From: MAG-120531 sp963934855
GTDB taxonomy: Bacteria > Bacteroidota > Bacteroidia > Flavobacteriales > Flavobacteriaceae
DNA length: 64,000 nucleotides
Assembly (NCBI GenBank): GCA_963934855.1
Contig: CAWWAC010000002.1
Location: 1 to 64,000, forward strand
Direction: 5' to 3'
A program made the translations under genes and the position numbers. Each line of letters begins with the position of its first letter. Position 1 is the stretch's first letter. Shown piece after piece: positions 9,614 through 17,931 of this stretch. The notes beneath the pieces were generated by a model, which saw only the letters and a list, made by a program, of their open reading frames with translations, searched no databases and was not told the DNA's origin.

Positions 9614-10174
9614 ATGAGTGATTTAAAATATTCTTTTTTGGCCCTTGCATCTCTGATGATTCTGGCTTCTTGTTCAAACAAGAATAGTAGAAACTATCAG
9701 TATATGCCAAATATGTATATTTCTGTAGGTTATGAAACCTATCAGGAAGTGGCTTTTTTACCCTCTCATATGGAGGCTGGCCTGCCCGTAGAAAACACCA
9801 TACACAGGGGTTGGTTGCCTTATGAGTTTGAGAACTCATTAGAAGAGAAGGAATTGGCCAGAGTTCAGTTAAGCCCAATATTAGACATGGAAATAGACCA
9901 GAAAATTTCTGAGGGAAAAGCTTTATATGATGTATACTGCGCTGTTTGCCATGGAACAAAGGGAGATGGGAACGGAATTTTAGTGTCAAGAGAAAAAATA
10001 TTAGGGGTACCTTCTTATGCTGATGCTGCTAGGAATATTACAGAGGGAAGTACTTACCACACTATATATTACGGTTTAAACTCAATGGGTTCTTACGCGG
10101 GTCAATTAAATTTTGAAGAGCGTTGGAAAGTATCTGAGTATGTAATAAAACTAAAGCAAGAGCTAACTAAATAA
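9614..10174 (+). CDS. actE: Alternative complex III subunit ActE, monoheme cytochrome c lipoprotein
   Basis: A 186-residue exported cytochrome c. The N-terminus is a lipoprotein signal with lipobox LASC, giving Cys20 as the lipidated residue. The heme motif CAVCHGTKGDG begins at residue 109, and a Met in the segment GLNSMGSYAGQL (about 155-165) is the likely distal ligand. ActE sits close to the ActA hemes and is a candidate exit point for electrons toward the oxidase. In F. johnsoniae ACIII the ActE subunit is likewise lipid anchored. It lies between actD and actF in the same operon. Confidence 0.94.
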   Translation: MSDLKYSFLALASLMILASCSNKNSRNYQYMPNMYISVGYETYQEVAFLPSHMEAGLPVENTIHRGWLPYEFENSLEEKELARVQLSPILDMEIDQKISEGKALYDVYCAVCHGTKGDGNGILVSREKILGVPSYADAARNITEGSTYHTIYYGLNSMGSYAGQLNFEERWKVSEYVIKLKQELTK

Positions 10175-10190
10175 TACTTAGATAATCAGT

Positions 10191-11585
10191 ATGTATACTT
10201 TTTCTAACAGACTTAAGATTGCTTCATTTACACTAATGGCGTTAGGCGCAATAGGAATTGCCATAGGGTTTATGTCTGCACCTACTACTATTGCAGAAGC
10301 AAAATCTATAGTGGCCGCAAATTCTGACGGACACGGAGATTCACATGAAATGGTTTCCCATGAAGCATCAGCTAATACCCATGAGACAGACCACAGTGCA
10401 ATGGATGCTCATGAGCAGCCATCTTCATTGGTTACTCACGCCTCAGCAGAAGCTCACGACCCAGCAGAATCTCATGATTTAGATCATGACGTTCATTTAT
10501 TACACCAATTACAAAACAAGCCTTGGGCTGCCTTATATGTAGCGGCTTTCTTTTTCTTTATGATAGCTCTTGGAACATTGGCTTTTTATGCCATTCAACG
10601 TGCTGCACAGGCTGGTTGGTCTCCACTTTTGTTTAGAGTTATGGAAGGTATTACAGCTTATTTAGTGCCCGGAGGCATTATTGTGTTTTTAATTTTAATA
10701 GCCTCTGTGGCTCATATGAACCACTTATTTGTTTGGTTAGATCCAGAAGTGGTAGCGAATGATAAATTAATTCAAGGTAAAGTAGGATATTTAAACGGCC
10801 CATTCTTTTTAGCTAGAGCTGCTTTTTATCTTTCAGGTTGGATCGCTTACAGGTGGTACTCAAGAAAATTATCTCTAGCACAAGACGCTGCAGACGACAA
10901 TAAGAATTTTGTTAAAAATTTCAGATTGTCTGCTGCTTTCTTAGTGTTCTATCTAGTGACAGAATCTATGATGTCTTGGGATTGGATTATGAGTATAGAC
11001 CCACACTGGTTTTCTACCCTTTTTGGTTGGTATATTTTTGCCTCTATGTTTGTTTCAGGAATTACAGTCATTGCCCTAGTTATTATATATTTAAAATCTA
11101 AAGGTTATTTAGAGCTGGTGAATGACAGCCACCTTCATGATTTAGCTAAATTTATGTTTGGGTTTAGTATTTTCTGGACCTATTTATGGTTCTCTCAATT
11201 TATGCTTATTTGGTATTCAAATATTCCAGAAGAAGTCACTTATTATGTGACCAGAATCCAAGATTACAAACTGCCTTTCTTTGGCATGGTAGTCATGAAC
11301 TTTATTTTCCCAATATTATTGTTAATGAATAGTGATTTTAAACGTGTAAACTGGTTTGTAGTAATGGCTGGTATTGTCATTTTAGCAGGGCATTATTTAG
11401 ATATATTCAATGCTATTATGCCCTCTGCTGTTGGGGATCAGTGGTATATAGGTATACCAGAAATTAGTTCCATTTTATTCTTTGCAGGTTTGTTTATCTT
11501 CACAGTATTTAATGCCTTAACAAAAGTACCCCTTACTCCTAAACGCAACCCTTTTATAGAAGAGAGTAAGCATTTTCATTACTAA
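10191..11585 (+). CDS. actF: Alternative complex III subunit ActF with a His-rich N-terminal insert
   Basis: ActF is a second NrfD-like integral subunit of ACIII, related to ActC, with about ten membrane helices in 464 residues. Helix one (about 10-30) is followed by a hydrophilic stretch, about 45-110, with twelve histidines among many Asp and Glu residues (GHGDSHE, HDLDHDVHLLH). The membrane part then resumes with a Trp/Phe-rich segment and ends in FIEESKHFHY. Family motifs such as SMMSWDWIMSIDPHWFSTLFGWY are visible. The His-rich loop is presumably extracytoplasmic; binding of metal there is only a suggestion. coxB follows after 27 bases. Confidence 0.93.
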   Translation: MYTFSNRLKIASFTLMALGAIGIAIGFMSAPTTIAEAKSIVAANSDGHGDSHEMVSHEASANTHETDHSAMDAHEQPSSLVTHASAEAHDPAESHDLDHDVHLLHQLQNKPWAALYVAAFFFFMIALGTLAFYAIQRAAQAGWSPLLFRVMEGITAYLVPGGIIVFLILIASVAHMNHLFVWLDPEVVANDKLIQGKVGYLNGPFFLARAAFYLSGWIAYRWYSRKLSLAQDAADDNKNFVKNFRLSAAFLVFYLVTESMMSWDWIMSIDPHWFSTLFGWYIFASMFVSGITVIALVIIYLKSKGYLELVNDSHLHDLAKFMFGFSIFWTYLWFSQFMLIWYSNIPEEVTYYVTRIQDYKLPFFGMVVMNFIFPILLLMNSDFKRVNWFVVMAGIVILAGHYLDIFNAIMPSAVGDQWYIGIPEISSILFFAGLFIFTVFNALTKVPLTPKRNPFIEESKHFHY

Positions 11586-11612
11586 TATTATTGACGTAAA
11601 CTACCCATAAAA

Positions 11613-12668
11613 ATGATTGCATTATTAACCATAGGAGTATTAGTCTTAGTAGCCATAGCAATATGGCAGATGACCAAAATATTTGAATTGTCTCAAATTA
11701 AAAAGGACAACTCTCAAATTGCCAATGACAATGACAATAAGTACAACGGTTACTTAATGTTTGCTTTTTTGGTGTTCATTTACGGTATTACTATTTTTAG
11801 TTTTTACAAATACACCAAAATTTTATTGCCAGAAGCGGCATCTGCTCATGGTGCAGACTACGACAACCTTATGTTGGTTTCCTTTGTGCTTATTTTTATT
11901 GTACAAACCATTACTCAAGCCTTGTTGCACTATTTTGCATTTAAATACAGAGGCAGACCAGGTCAAAAGGCATTGTATTACGCAGACAATAATAAATTAG
12001 AGATTATTTGGACTTTTATTCCGGTAGTTTTTCTTGCAGGTCTTATTTTGTGGGGTCTGTACAGCTGGGTTAGCATTATGGATATTAATGATGACGATGA
12101 CCCTATCGTGATTGAGCTTTATGCACAGCAATTTAATTGGCGCGCCCGTTATGCTGGCGACGACAATGTGCTGGGAGAGGCAAATGTGAGATTGATCAAT
12201 ATAGATAACATAAACGAATTGGGTTTAGATAGTTCAGATAGCTATGCTTCAGATGACGTTATTGTTAAAGAACTCCACCTTCCTGTTGGTAGAAAAGTAA
12301 ACTTTAAAATGCGTTCACAAGACGTATTGCACTCTGCTTACATGCCTCACTTTAGAGCACAGATGAATTGTGTGCCAGGAATGATTACTCAGTTTTCTTA
12401 TACACCTGTCATTACTACTCAAGACATGCGTTTAAAGCCAGATGTCATAGACAAGGTAAAACGCACCAACACCATAAGAGCAGAGCGTGCTTTAAAAGGC
12501 GAACCGAACTCAGACCCTTGGGAGTTTGATTATATTTTGTTGTGCAATAAAATTTGCGGAAAATCACATTATAATATGCAAATGAAAATTATTGTAGAAA
12601 CACAAGAAGAGTTTGATGCTTGGATAGCAGAGCAGAAAACTTTTGCTGAAACAGTAGTAAACAACTAA
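11613..12668 (+). CDS. coxB: Cytochrome c oxidase subunit II
   Basis: Subunit II carries the CuA centre that accepts electrons from cytochrome c. The 351-residue protein has three hydrophobic segments (about 1-18, 47-67 and 84-106, with a further one at 129-152) and then the cupredoxin domain. CuA ligands are visible: His in VLHSAYMPH and the CNKICGKSHYNM motif with two Cys, His and Met. The chain stops soon after this domain, so there is no fused cytochrome c as in caa3 oxidases. Electrons must come from an ACIII heme or a separate cytochrome. An acidic NDDDDP patch precedes the soluble domain. It lies between actF and coxA. Confidence 0.95.
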   Translation: MIALLTIGVLVLVAIAIWQMTKIFELSQIKKDNSQIANDNDNKYNGYLMFAFLVFIYGITIFSFYKYTKILLPEAASAHGADYDNLMLVSFVLIFIVQTITQALLHYFAFKYRGRPGQKALYYADNNKLEIIWTFIPVVFLAGLILWGLYSWVSIMDINDDDDPIVIELYAQQFNWRARYAGDDNVLGEANVRLINIDNINELGLDSSDSYASDDVIVKELHLPVGRKVNFKMRSQDVLHSAYMPHFRAQMNCVPGMITQFSYTPVITTQDMRLKPDVIDKVKRTNTIRAERALKGEPNSDPWEFDYILLCNKICGKSHYNMQMKIIVETQEEFDAWIAEQKTFAETVVNN

Positions 12669-12711
12669 GATTTTAAAATAAATATCCCTTAATAAAATAA
12701 AATTACCAGAT

Positions 12712-14535
12712 ATGTCTGAAAACGCCCACTCTCAATCAGAAGATCATCACGAAGATCATGGACATCATCACCATAAAGAGACTTTCATAACTAAGTATAT
12801 TTTTAGTCAAGATCACAAGATGATTGCTAAACAATACTTAATTACGGGACTTATCATGGGGTTCATTGGAATTGCTATGTCATTGCTTTTTAGAATGCAA
12901 ATTGCATGGCCAGGACAGTCTTTTCCAATATTTGAAGCTTTGTTAGGCAAATGGGCGCCAGGAGGTGTGATGGATGCAGATATATATTTGGCTCTTGTGA
13001 CCATTCACGGAACCATTATGGTTTTCTTTGTTCTTACCGCAGGATTGAGTGGAACTTTCTCAAACTTATTAATTCCCCTCCAAATTGGAGCTAGAGATAT
13101 GGCCTCTGGATTCCTAAATATGGTTTCATATTGGATGTTTTTCCTTTCTTCCCTTATTATGGTAATGTCTCTTTTTGTAGAGGCAGGACCAGCAGCAGCA
13201 GGTTGGACCGTTTATCCGCCGCTTAGTGTGCTTCCTATGGCTCAGTCAGGTTCTGGAATGGGAATGACACTTTGGTTGGTATCTATGGCTATTTTTATTG
13301 CCTCTTCCCTTATGGGTTCTCTTAACTATATAGTAACGGTTATTAATCTGAGAACAAAAGGGATGTCTATGACTCGTTTGCCACTCACCATTTGGGCATT
13401 CTTTGTCACAGCTATTATTGGAGTTATTTCTTTTCCAGTTTTGTTTTCTGCTGCTTTACTTCTTATCATGGATAGAAGTTTTGGTACTTCATTCTTTCTT
13501 TCAGATATATTTATTCAAGGAGAGGTGCTTCACTATCAAGGAGGCTCACCTGTTTTATATGAGCACTTATTCTGGTTTTTAGGACACCCTGAAGTGTATA
13601 TAGTATTATTGCCAGCTCTTGGAATTACATCGGAAGTCATGTCTACAAACGCCCGTAAACCTATTTTTGGTTACAGAGCTATGGTGACTTCTATTATTGC
13701 CATTGCTTTTTTATCTACAATAGTTTGGGGACATCATATGTTCATTTCAGGAATGAATCCATTTTTAGGCTCTGTATTTACCTTTACTACCCTATTAATA
13801 GCTATTCCTTCTGCTGTTAAGGCCTTTAACTATATCACTACTTTGTGGAAGGGTAATTTACAGCTAAACCCAGCCATGTTATTCTCTATTGGTTTGGTTT
13901 CAACCTTTATAACTGGTGGTTTAACAGGAATTATATTAGGAGATTCTACATTAGATATTAATGTACATGACACTTATTTTGTAGTGGCTCACTTTCACCT
14001 AGTAATGGGTATATCTGCTCTTTATGGATTGTTTGCTGGAGTGTACCACTGGTTCCCTAAGATGTTTGGTAGAATGATGAATAAGAACCTAGGGTATGTG
14101 CATTTTTGGGTAACTGCTATTGGTGCTTACGGTGTTTTCTTTCCTATGCATTTTGTTGGAATGGCCGGTGTGCCAAGGAGGTACTATCAAAATACAGCTT
14201 TCCCCATGTTTGATGAATTAACCAACGTACAGGTATTAATTACGGTATTTGCTATTATCTCTGCAGCTGCTCAGTTGGTATTTGTGTACAATTTTATCAG
14301 CAGTATTTTCTATGGTAAAAAAGCAGAACAAAATCCATGGAAATCTAATACCCTAGAGTGGACAACTCCTATGGCACACATGCATGGAAACTGGCCAGGA
14401 GCCATTCCAGAAGTACACCGCTGGCCATATGACTACTCTAAAACAGACAAAGATGGAGCATATGTCATACCAGGGCAAGATTTTGTTCCACAGACGGTTC
14501 CTATGGGTCCAGATGAGGAGCAGTTACATCATTAA
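12712..14535 (+). CDS. coxA: Cytochrome c oxidase subunit I (A-type)
   Basis: The catalytic subunit of the heme-copper oxidase, 607 residues with twelve or more membrane helices. Diagnostic motifs are present: GHPEVYI (the His-Tyr pair at CuB, and the Glu of the A1-type D channel), WGHHMF (CuB ligands) and HDTYFVVAHFHLVMG (heme a and a3 ligands). The cytoplasmic N-terminus has eight His in the first 22 residues (EDHHEDHGHHHHKE). The C-terminal tail of about 60 residues is hydrophilic. It is the last gene of the operon and is followed by a strong hairpin terminator; subunits III and IV are encoded near 31-33 kb. Confidence 0.97.
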   Translation: MSENAHSQSEDHHEDHGHHHHKETFITKYIFSQDHKMIAKQYLITGLIMGFIGIAMSLLFRMQIAWPGQSFPIFEALLGKWAPGGVMDADIYLALVTIHGTIMVFFVLTAGLSGTFSNLLIPLQIGARDMASGFLNMVSYWMFFLSSLIMVMSLFVEAGPAAAGWTVYPPLSVLPMAQSGSGMGMTLWLVSMAIFIASSLMGSLNYIVTVINLRTKGMSMTRLPLTIWAFFVTAIIGVISFPVLFSAALLLIMDRSFGTSFFLSDIFIQGEVLHYQGGSPVLYEHLFWFLGHPEVYIVLLPALGITSEVMSTNARKPIFGYRAMVTSIIAIAFLSTIVWGHHMFISGMNPFLGSVFTFTTLLIAIPSAVKAFNYITTLWKGNLQLNPAMLFSIGLVSTFITGGLTGIILGDSTLDINVHDTYFVVAHFHLVMGISALYGLFAGVYHWFPKMFGRMMNKNLGYVHFWVTAIGAYGVFFPMHFVGMAGVPRRYYQNTAFPMFDELTNVQVLITVFAIISAAAQLVFVYNFISSIFYGKKAEQNPWKSNTLEWTTPMAHMHGNWPGAIPEVHRWPYDYSKTDKDGAYVIPGQDFVPQTVPMGPDEEQLHH

Positions 14536-14554
14536 ATATACAATAGCTTTAAAG

Positions 14555-14582
14555 CCCCTAATCTAATAGGGGTTTTTTTTTG
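14555..14582 (+). terminator. Intrinsic terminator after coxA
   Basis: CCCCTA (14555-14560), a six-base loop, TAGGGG (14567-14572), then a run of ten T. It closes the act-cox operon. Confidence 0.88.
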
Positions 14583-14665
14583 ATTATTCTTCTTAGACAG
14601 ACATTTTTTTCATCTATTTTTTATACTTTAATAGAGTTGAAAATAATAACACGACCCCCACTTAT

Positions 14666-15508
14666 ATGAGTAATTATAGCCATTTTGCTAGTTGTTTATT
14701 TGCTTTACTACTTCTTGGAACACAGGTTGTAAAAGCTCAGAAAAAGCCAAAAATTAAAGGGAATAGAATAGTGGCACCATATAATGCGTCTTTAGATGCG
14801 TTTCACACCATTGTTTTAAATGAAGATCTTAAAATAAATGTGGTGGCTGCAGACTCTAGTTCAGTAGCCATTTTGGCCGATGACAACCTACCTCCTGTGT
14901 TTAAATTTTTAGTGAAAGACAGCGTACTAATTATTAGTACTTACTACACCATTACCGCATCTAAGCAGTTAGATATCACTCTTTTTACTCCTACTTTAGA
15001 CAGTATTTCAATGGTATCTGGTAAAATAGGCATTACCCTAGACCCTCGTTTTAAAAGTGTAAAAGCTTACGCTTCTGGTGACACTAATTTATCTGTAGCT
15101 GGAAATATTGCCTATTTATCTTTGAGTTTAGATGAAAAGGCGTTTGCAGTTGTAAATGGTGTTTTTGACGTATTCTCTTTAAAAATGAAAGATAGGGCTG
15201 TGGCTACTATTTATTCAGATATAAGTGAAAACGCACAGCTTCAGCTATCAGACAAGGCCGGCGTGAAATGGGGTGGTACTGTTGCTCATTTGTCTGCTGC
15301 TTTGTTGGGGAGCACTCATTTAGACGCTTTAGAATTAGAAGCAACAGAGGCCGTTGTAAATGCCTCTGGGAGTGCTAAGACTGAGTTATATGTAATTTCT
15401 CATCTTACTTATTTTGCTAAAGAAGAGAGTCAATTAGATTTGTACGGCTTGCCTAAAATAGATTTATTAGAGTTTTCAGGAACCGCACAACTCAAAAAAA
15501 AACGATAA
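14666..15508 (+). CDS. Exported head-GIN domain protein (DUF2807-like)
   Basis: This 280-residue protein has a signal peptide (cut likely after VKAQ, about residue 25). The rest is beta-rich with many short Ser/Thr/Val repeats and the motif F-H-T-I-V-L-N-E-D-L-K-I-N-V. This layout is that of the DUF2807 or head-GIN domain, a right-handed beta-helix often found in Bacteroidota outer-surface or periplasmic proteins with no established function. No catalytic residues can be named. It lies alone between the coxA terminator and ruvB. The family assignment is by pattern only and is less sure than its export. Confidence 0.6.
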   Translation: MSNYSHFASCLFALLLLGTQVVKAQKKPKIKGNRIVAPYNASLDAFHTIVLNEDLKINVVAADSSSVAILADDNLPPVFKFLVKDSVLIISTYYTITASKQLDITLFTPTLDSISMVSGKIGITLDPRFKSVKAYASGDTNLSVAGNIAYLSLSLDEKAFAVVNGVFDVFSLKMKDRAVATIYSDISENAQLQLSDKAGVKWGGTVAHLSAALLGSTHLDALELEATEAVVNASGSAKTELYVISHLTYFAKEESQLDLYGLPKIDLLEFSGTAQLKKKR

Positions 15509-15584
15509 AATAGGAACGGCTACTCTATTGCATATATTCCTATCTTTACATATCAATAACTGGCCTTAATGCTGTTTTTTAATT

Positions 15585-16607
15585 ATGAATGAACATTTAG
15601 ATCCATCCTCAGAGCCTCTTTCTAACGAGGCACTAGATATTGAAAAAGTTTTAAGGCCCATTAGCTTTAATGACTTTACAGGACAGGAGCAGGTGCTAGA
15701 AAATCTCAGCATTTTTGTGAAGGCTGCCAATATGAGAAATGAGGCATTAGATCACACACTTTTTCATGGCCCTCCAGGACTTGGAAAAACTACTTTAGCT
15801 CATATTTTAGCTAATGAATTGGGTGTAGGTATTAAAATTACTTCAGGCCCTGTTTTAGATAAGCCAGGAGACCTTGCTGGTTTGCTTACCAATCTAGAAG
15901 AGCGTGACGTACTTTTTATAGATGAAATTCACCGCCTAAGCCCTATAGTAGAGGAGTATTTATATTCTGCTATGGAAGACTACAAAATAGATATTATGAT
16001 AGAGAGTGGGCCCAACGCCCGTTCGGTTCAAATACATTTAAATCCCTTTACCCTCATTGGTGCTACCACACGCTCTGGATTGCTCACAGCACCTATGCGT
16101 GCTCGTTTTGGTATTCAAAGTAGGCTACAATACTATTCTACAGAACTACTTTCTACTATAGTAATTAGATCTGCTGAAATTTTAGGAGTACCCATTACAG
16201 AGGAGGCTGCTATAGAAATAGCTGGGAGGAGTAGGGGAACTCCTAGAATATGCAATGCACTACTGAGAAGGGTTAGAGACTTTGCTCAGATTAAAGGGGA
16301 TGGAAATATCGATATTAAGATTGCCAAATACGGATTAGAGGCCCTTCATGTAGACGCACATGGTTTAGATGAAATGGACAATAGAATTTTGACCACTCTT
16401 ATAGATAAATTTAAAGGAGGACCAGTAGGAATAACTACTTTGGCTACTGCCGTTTCTGAAAGTGCAGAAACCATAGAAGAGGTGTACGAGCCTTTTTTAA
16501 TTCAGCAGGGTTTTATTATGAGAACCCCTAGAGGTAGAGAGGTAACCCAAGCTGCCTATGCACACTTAGGCAGAAAGAAAGCACTAGAACAAGGAGGGCT
16601 TTTTTAG
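15585..16607 (+). CDS. ruvB: Holliday junction branch migration DNA helicase RuvB
   Basis: RuvB is the hexameric AAA+ motor that, with RuvA, drives branch migration of Holliday junctions. At 340 residues it has the normal length. Visible are Walker A GPPGLGKTT (about 64-72), Walker B DEIHRL (about 114), sensor 1 GATTRSG, arginine finger region RARFGI, and the C-terminal winged helix ending RGREVTQAAYAHLG. RuvA is encoded 4 kb downstream, so ruvA and ruvB are not in one operon. queG follows 34 bases later and may be co-transcribed. Confidence 0.97.
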   Translation: MNEHLDPSSEPLSNEALDIEKVLRPISFNDFTGQEQVLENLSIFVKAANMRNEALDHTLFHGPPGLGKTTLAHILANELGVGIKITSGPVLDKPGDLAGLLTNLEERDVLFIDEIHRLSPIVEEYLYSAMEDYKIDIMIESGPNARSVQIHLNPFTLIGATTRSGLLTAPMRARFGIQSRLQYYSTELLSTIVIRSAEILGVPITEEAAIEIAGRSRGTPRICNALLRRVRDFAQIKGDGNIDIKIAKYGLEALHVDAHGLDEMDNRILTTLIDKFKGGPVGITTLATAVSESAETIEEVYEPFLIQQGFIMRTPRGREVTQAAYAHLGRKKALEQGGLF

Positions 16608-16641
16608 AGACTTATTTTTAAAAAAAAAGTGTTGTGTTTTC

Positions 16642-17580
16642 ATGACTAAACTCCAGCAGAAACAACAGGAATACGCAGCCTTAATTAAAGAGGAAGCTCA
16701 GCGCATGGGCTTTATGTTTTGTGGTATCTCTAAGGCTGGCTTTCTAGAGACAGAGGCGCCTAAGTTAGAGCGCTGGCTCAAAGAGGAGAAACACGGAAAA
16801 ATGGACTATATGTCTCAGCACTTTGACAAACGCTTAGACCCAACACTTCTGGTTCCCGGAGCCAAATCTGTAGTGAGCCTTTTGTATAACTACTTTCCTG
16901 AGAATGCCCAGCGCGCAGACAGTTACCAGATAGCTAAATACGCATATGGTCAGGATTATCATTATGTGATTAAAAGTAAATTACGGGCCTTGCAAGAATT
17001 TATAACGGCCCAAATAGGCCAAGTGTCTGGGAGGGCTTTTGTAGATTCCGCTCCTGTTTTAGAAAAGGCTTGGGCGGCTAAAAGCGGTTTGGGCTGGTTG
17101 GGTAAAAACAGTAATTTAATTACCCAAAAAGTAGGATCTTTTTATTTCATCGCAGAGCTCATAATTGATCTTGAACTCCCTCAAGACCCTATTGCTACCG
17201 ATCACTGTGGCAGCTGTACCGCTTGTATAGATGCCTGTCCCACACAGGCAATCAGCCCATATGAGGTAGATGGCAGTAAGTGCATTTCTTATTTCACTAT
17301 AGAGCTCAAAGAAGCCATTCCTACAGCCATGTCTGGACTGTTTCAAAATTGGGCATTTGGCTGCGATATTTGCCAGGACGTCTGTCCTTGGAACCGCTTT
17401 TCTACCCCACATAAAGAGCCCTTGTTTTCTCCTGATACGCGTTTGCTATCTCATTCTAAAAATGAGTGGGCAGAAATTAGTACAGATGTTTTTGATCAGA
17501 TTTTTAAAAAATCTGCAGTAAAAAGAACCCAATATGAGGGTTTTAAGAGGAATATTGCTTTTTTAAAGCCAAAAGGTTGA
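16642..17580 (+). CDS. queG: Epoxyqueuosine reductase QueG
   Basis: QueG reduces epoxyqueuosine to queuosine in tRNA, using cobalamin and two [4Fe-4S] clusters. The 312-residue protein shows the N-terminal QueG domain and the cobalamin-proximal segment with SYLYNYF-like VVSLLYNYFPE. Its two cluster motifs are CGSCTACIDACPT (about residue 190) and CDICQDVCPWN (about 246), followed by an NRF segment. It has no C-terminal HEAT repeats, as in many Bacteroidota. It follows ruvB closely on the same strand. Confidence 0.94.
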   Translation: MTKLQQKQQEYAALIKEEAQRMGFMFCGISKAGFLETEAPKLERWLKEEKHGKMDYMSQHFDKRLDPTLLVPGAKSVVSLLYNYFPENAQRADSYQIAKYAYGQDYHYVIKSKLRALQEFITAQIGQVSGRAFVDSAPVLEKAWAAKSGLGWLGKNSNLITQKVGSFYFIAELIIDLELPQDPIATDHCGSCTACIDACPTQAISPYEVDGSKCISYFTIELKEAIPTAMSGLFQNWAFGCDICQDVCPWNRFSTPHKEPLFSPDTRLLSHSKNEWAEISTDVFDQIFKKSAVKRTQYEGFKRNIAFLKPKG

Positions 17581-17661
17581 TAGATTATTAATATATGTGA
17601 CATTAATCTAAGTACTAAAAGGTTAAGCCATCTAGCTTTTATCTAAAAACAGTTCTCAAAT

Positions 17662-17784
17662 ATGAATGGATTAGAAACGCTGTATATTATAGTAATACTA
17701 GTTTGCGTTTTTGCATTGCTATTTACGGAATTAAAAGACCTAGTCTATTACAAAAACTATAGAATCTTATCTCTTATTTATTGA
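17662..17784 (+). CDS. Possible 40-residue single-pass membrane peptide
   Basis: The only gene-like content of the 351-base gap between queG and malic enzyme is an ATG-initiated frame of 40 codons. It starts MNGLETLYIIVILVCVFALL, making one hydrophobic helix (about 7-22), and ends with a charged and aromatic tail, TELKDLVYYKNYRILSLIY. It may be a real small membrane protein or chance. The rest of the gap is AT-rich; the malic enzyme promoter lies at 17882-17913. I do not recognise the peptide. Confidence 0.3.
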   Translation: MNGLETLYIIVILVCVFALLFTELKDLVYYKNYRILSLIY

Positions 17785-17881
17785 TCATGACTTATATTTT
17801 GGTTGGTTTTTTCTTCTAAATTTCACTGTATATTTTATTTAAAACAGGCTATTTTTCTTGCGAATAATGTCCTTTTTTTCA

Positions 17882-17913
17882 TTGATTTATCTAAAAGAAT
17901 ACCCTTACCTTTG
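17882..17913 (+). promoter_or_regulatory. Bacteroidota promoter of the malic enzyme gene
   Basis: TTG (17882-17884), 21 bases, then TACCTTTG (17906-17913): a full match to the TTG-N17-23-TAnnTTTG consensus, 18 bases upstream of the ATG at 17932. Confidence 0.75.
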
Positions 17914-17931
17914 TTTAATAATTAGACTACA

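Noticed and set aside
9612..9989. A 125-codon minus-strand frame opposite actE
   Set aside because: It is antisense to a well-supported lipoprotein cytochrome gene, has no family pattern and no promoter.
15541..15548. TATCTTTA upstream of ruvB as a promoter box
   Set aside because: It lacks the final G of TAnnTTTG and the nearby TTG is only ten bases away, too close for the consensus.
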